Below are positions 6,115 to 6,143 of a stretch of DNA of 6,143 nucleotides, piece after piece. How positions within the stretch are numbered: position 1 is the stretch's first letter; every line of letters starts with the position of its first letter. The notes below the pieces were generated by a model. That model did no database searches. It was not told the DNA's origin and worked only from the letters and a program-made list of their open reading frames with translations. A program made the translations under genes and the position numbers. This DNA comes from Chitinophagales bacterium (GTDB lineage Bacteria; Bacteroidota; Bacteroidia; Chitinophagales; UBA2359): assembly GCA_020629335.1 (NCBI GenBank), contig JAHDDN010000335.1, positions 1 through 6,143 on the forward strand, given 5' to 3'.

Positions 6115-6143
6115 ATTGGACATTGTAAATTTCAGCCAACTTA
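6113..6143 (-). CDS. Possible C-terminal tail of a convergent gene (partial, edge)
   Basis: On the minus strand one frame is open from the window edge and reads KLAEIYNVQ then TAA (stop at 6113-6115). A stop falling inside the arm of a bidirectional terminator is common for convergent gene pairs, which is the only support beyond the open frame. Nine codons are far too few to name a family. Confidence 0.3.
   Translation of the reverse strand, partial: KLAEIYNVQ

Overview
The window looks like the chromosome of a low-GC Bacteroidota bacterium, most likely of the Cytophagales type. This is inferred from three things. The DNA is AT-rich. Starts lack Shine-Dalgarno sequences, and there is an exact Bacteroidota-type -7 box (TAnnTTTG) just upstream of one gene. 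The protein set is typical: a giant AsmA-like envelope protein, a secreted GLPGLI/DUF4412-like protein and a YcxB-like membrane protein. No species-level identification is possible from what is shown.

Layout. Positions 16-3576 (minus strand) hold a 1186-residue AsmA/TamB/YhdP-type protein with one N-terminal membrane anchor. Its second half is built from two copies of a unit at a constant offset of 328 residues. A divergent intergenic region (3577-3867) carries a perfect 16-bp palindrome (3599-3614) in the probable promoter of this gene. Positions 3868-4635 (plus) encode a 255-residue secreted protein. Positions 4636-5475 are an 840-bp stretch with no convincing gene but with much structure. 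It has a 13-bp direct repeat bracketing a nested stem-loop (4678-4830), a 10-bp hairpin (4868-4897) and a family of AATAACTGATTAA-like inverted and direct repeats (4999-5081 and 5433-5444). It also has a distinctly GC-richer, strongly foldable island (about 5101-5311) followed by the promoter of the next gene. Positions 5476-6057 (plus) encode a 193-residue two-helix membrane protein with a YcxB-like cytoplasmic domain. It ends at a textbook bidirectional terminator (6079-6114). At the right edge a minus-strand reading frame may be the last few codons of a convergent gene.

The three genes do not form an operon. Genes 1 and 2 are divergent, and gene 3 has its own promoter and terminator. All three products act at the cell envelope, but nothing in the sequence ties them into one pathway. 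The most unusual part is the structured island at 5101-5311 and the repeats around it. It is either a structured non-coding RNA or a small non-autonomous repeat element, and the 74-codon frame read through it on the minus strand looks like an artefact of its base composition.
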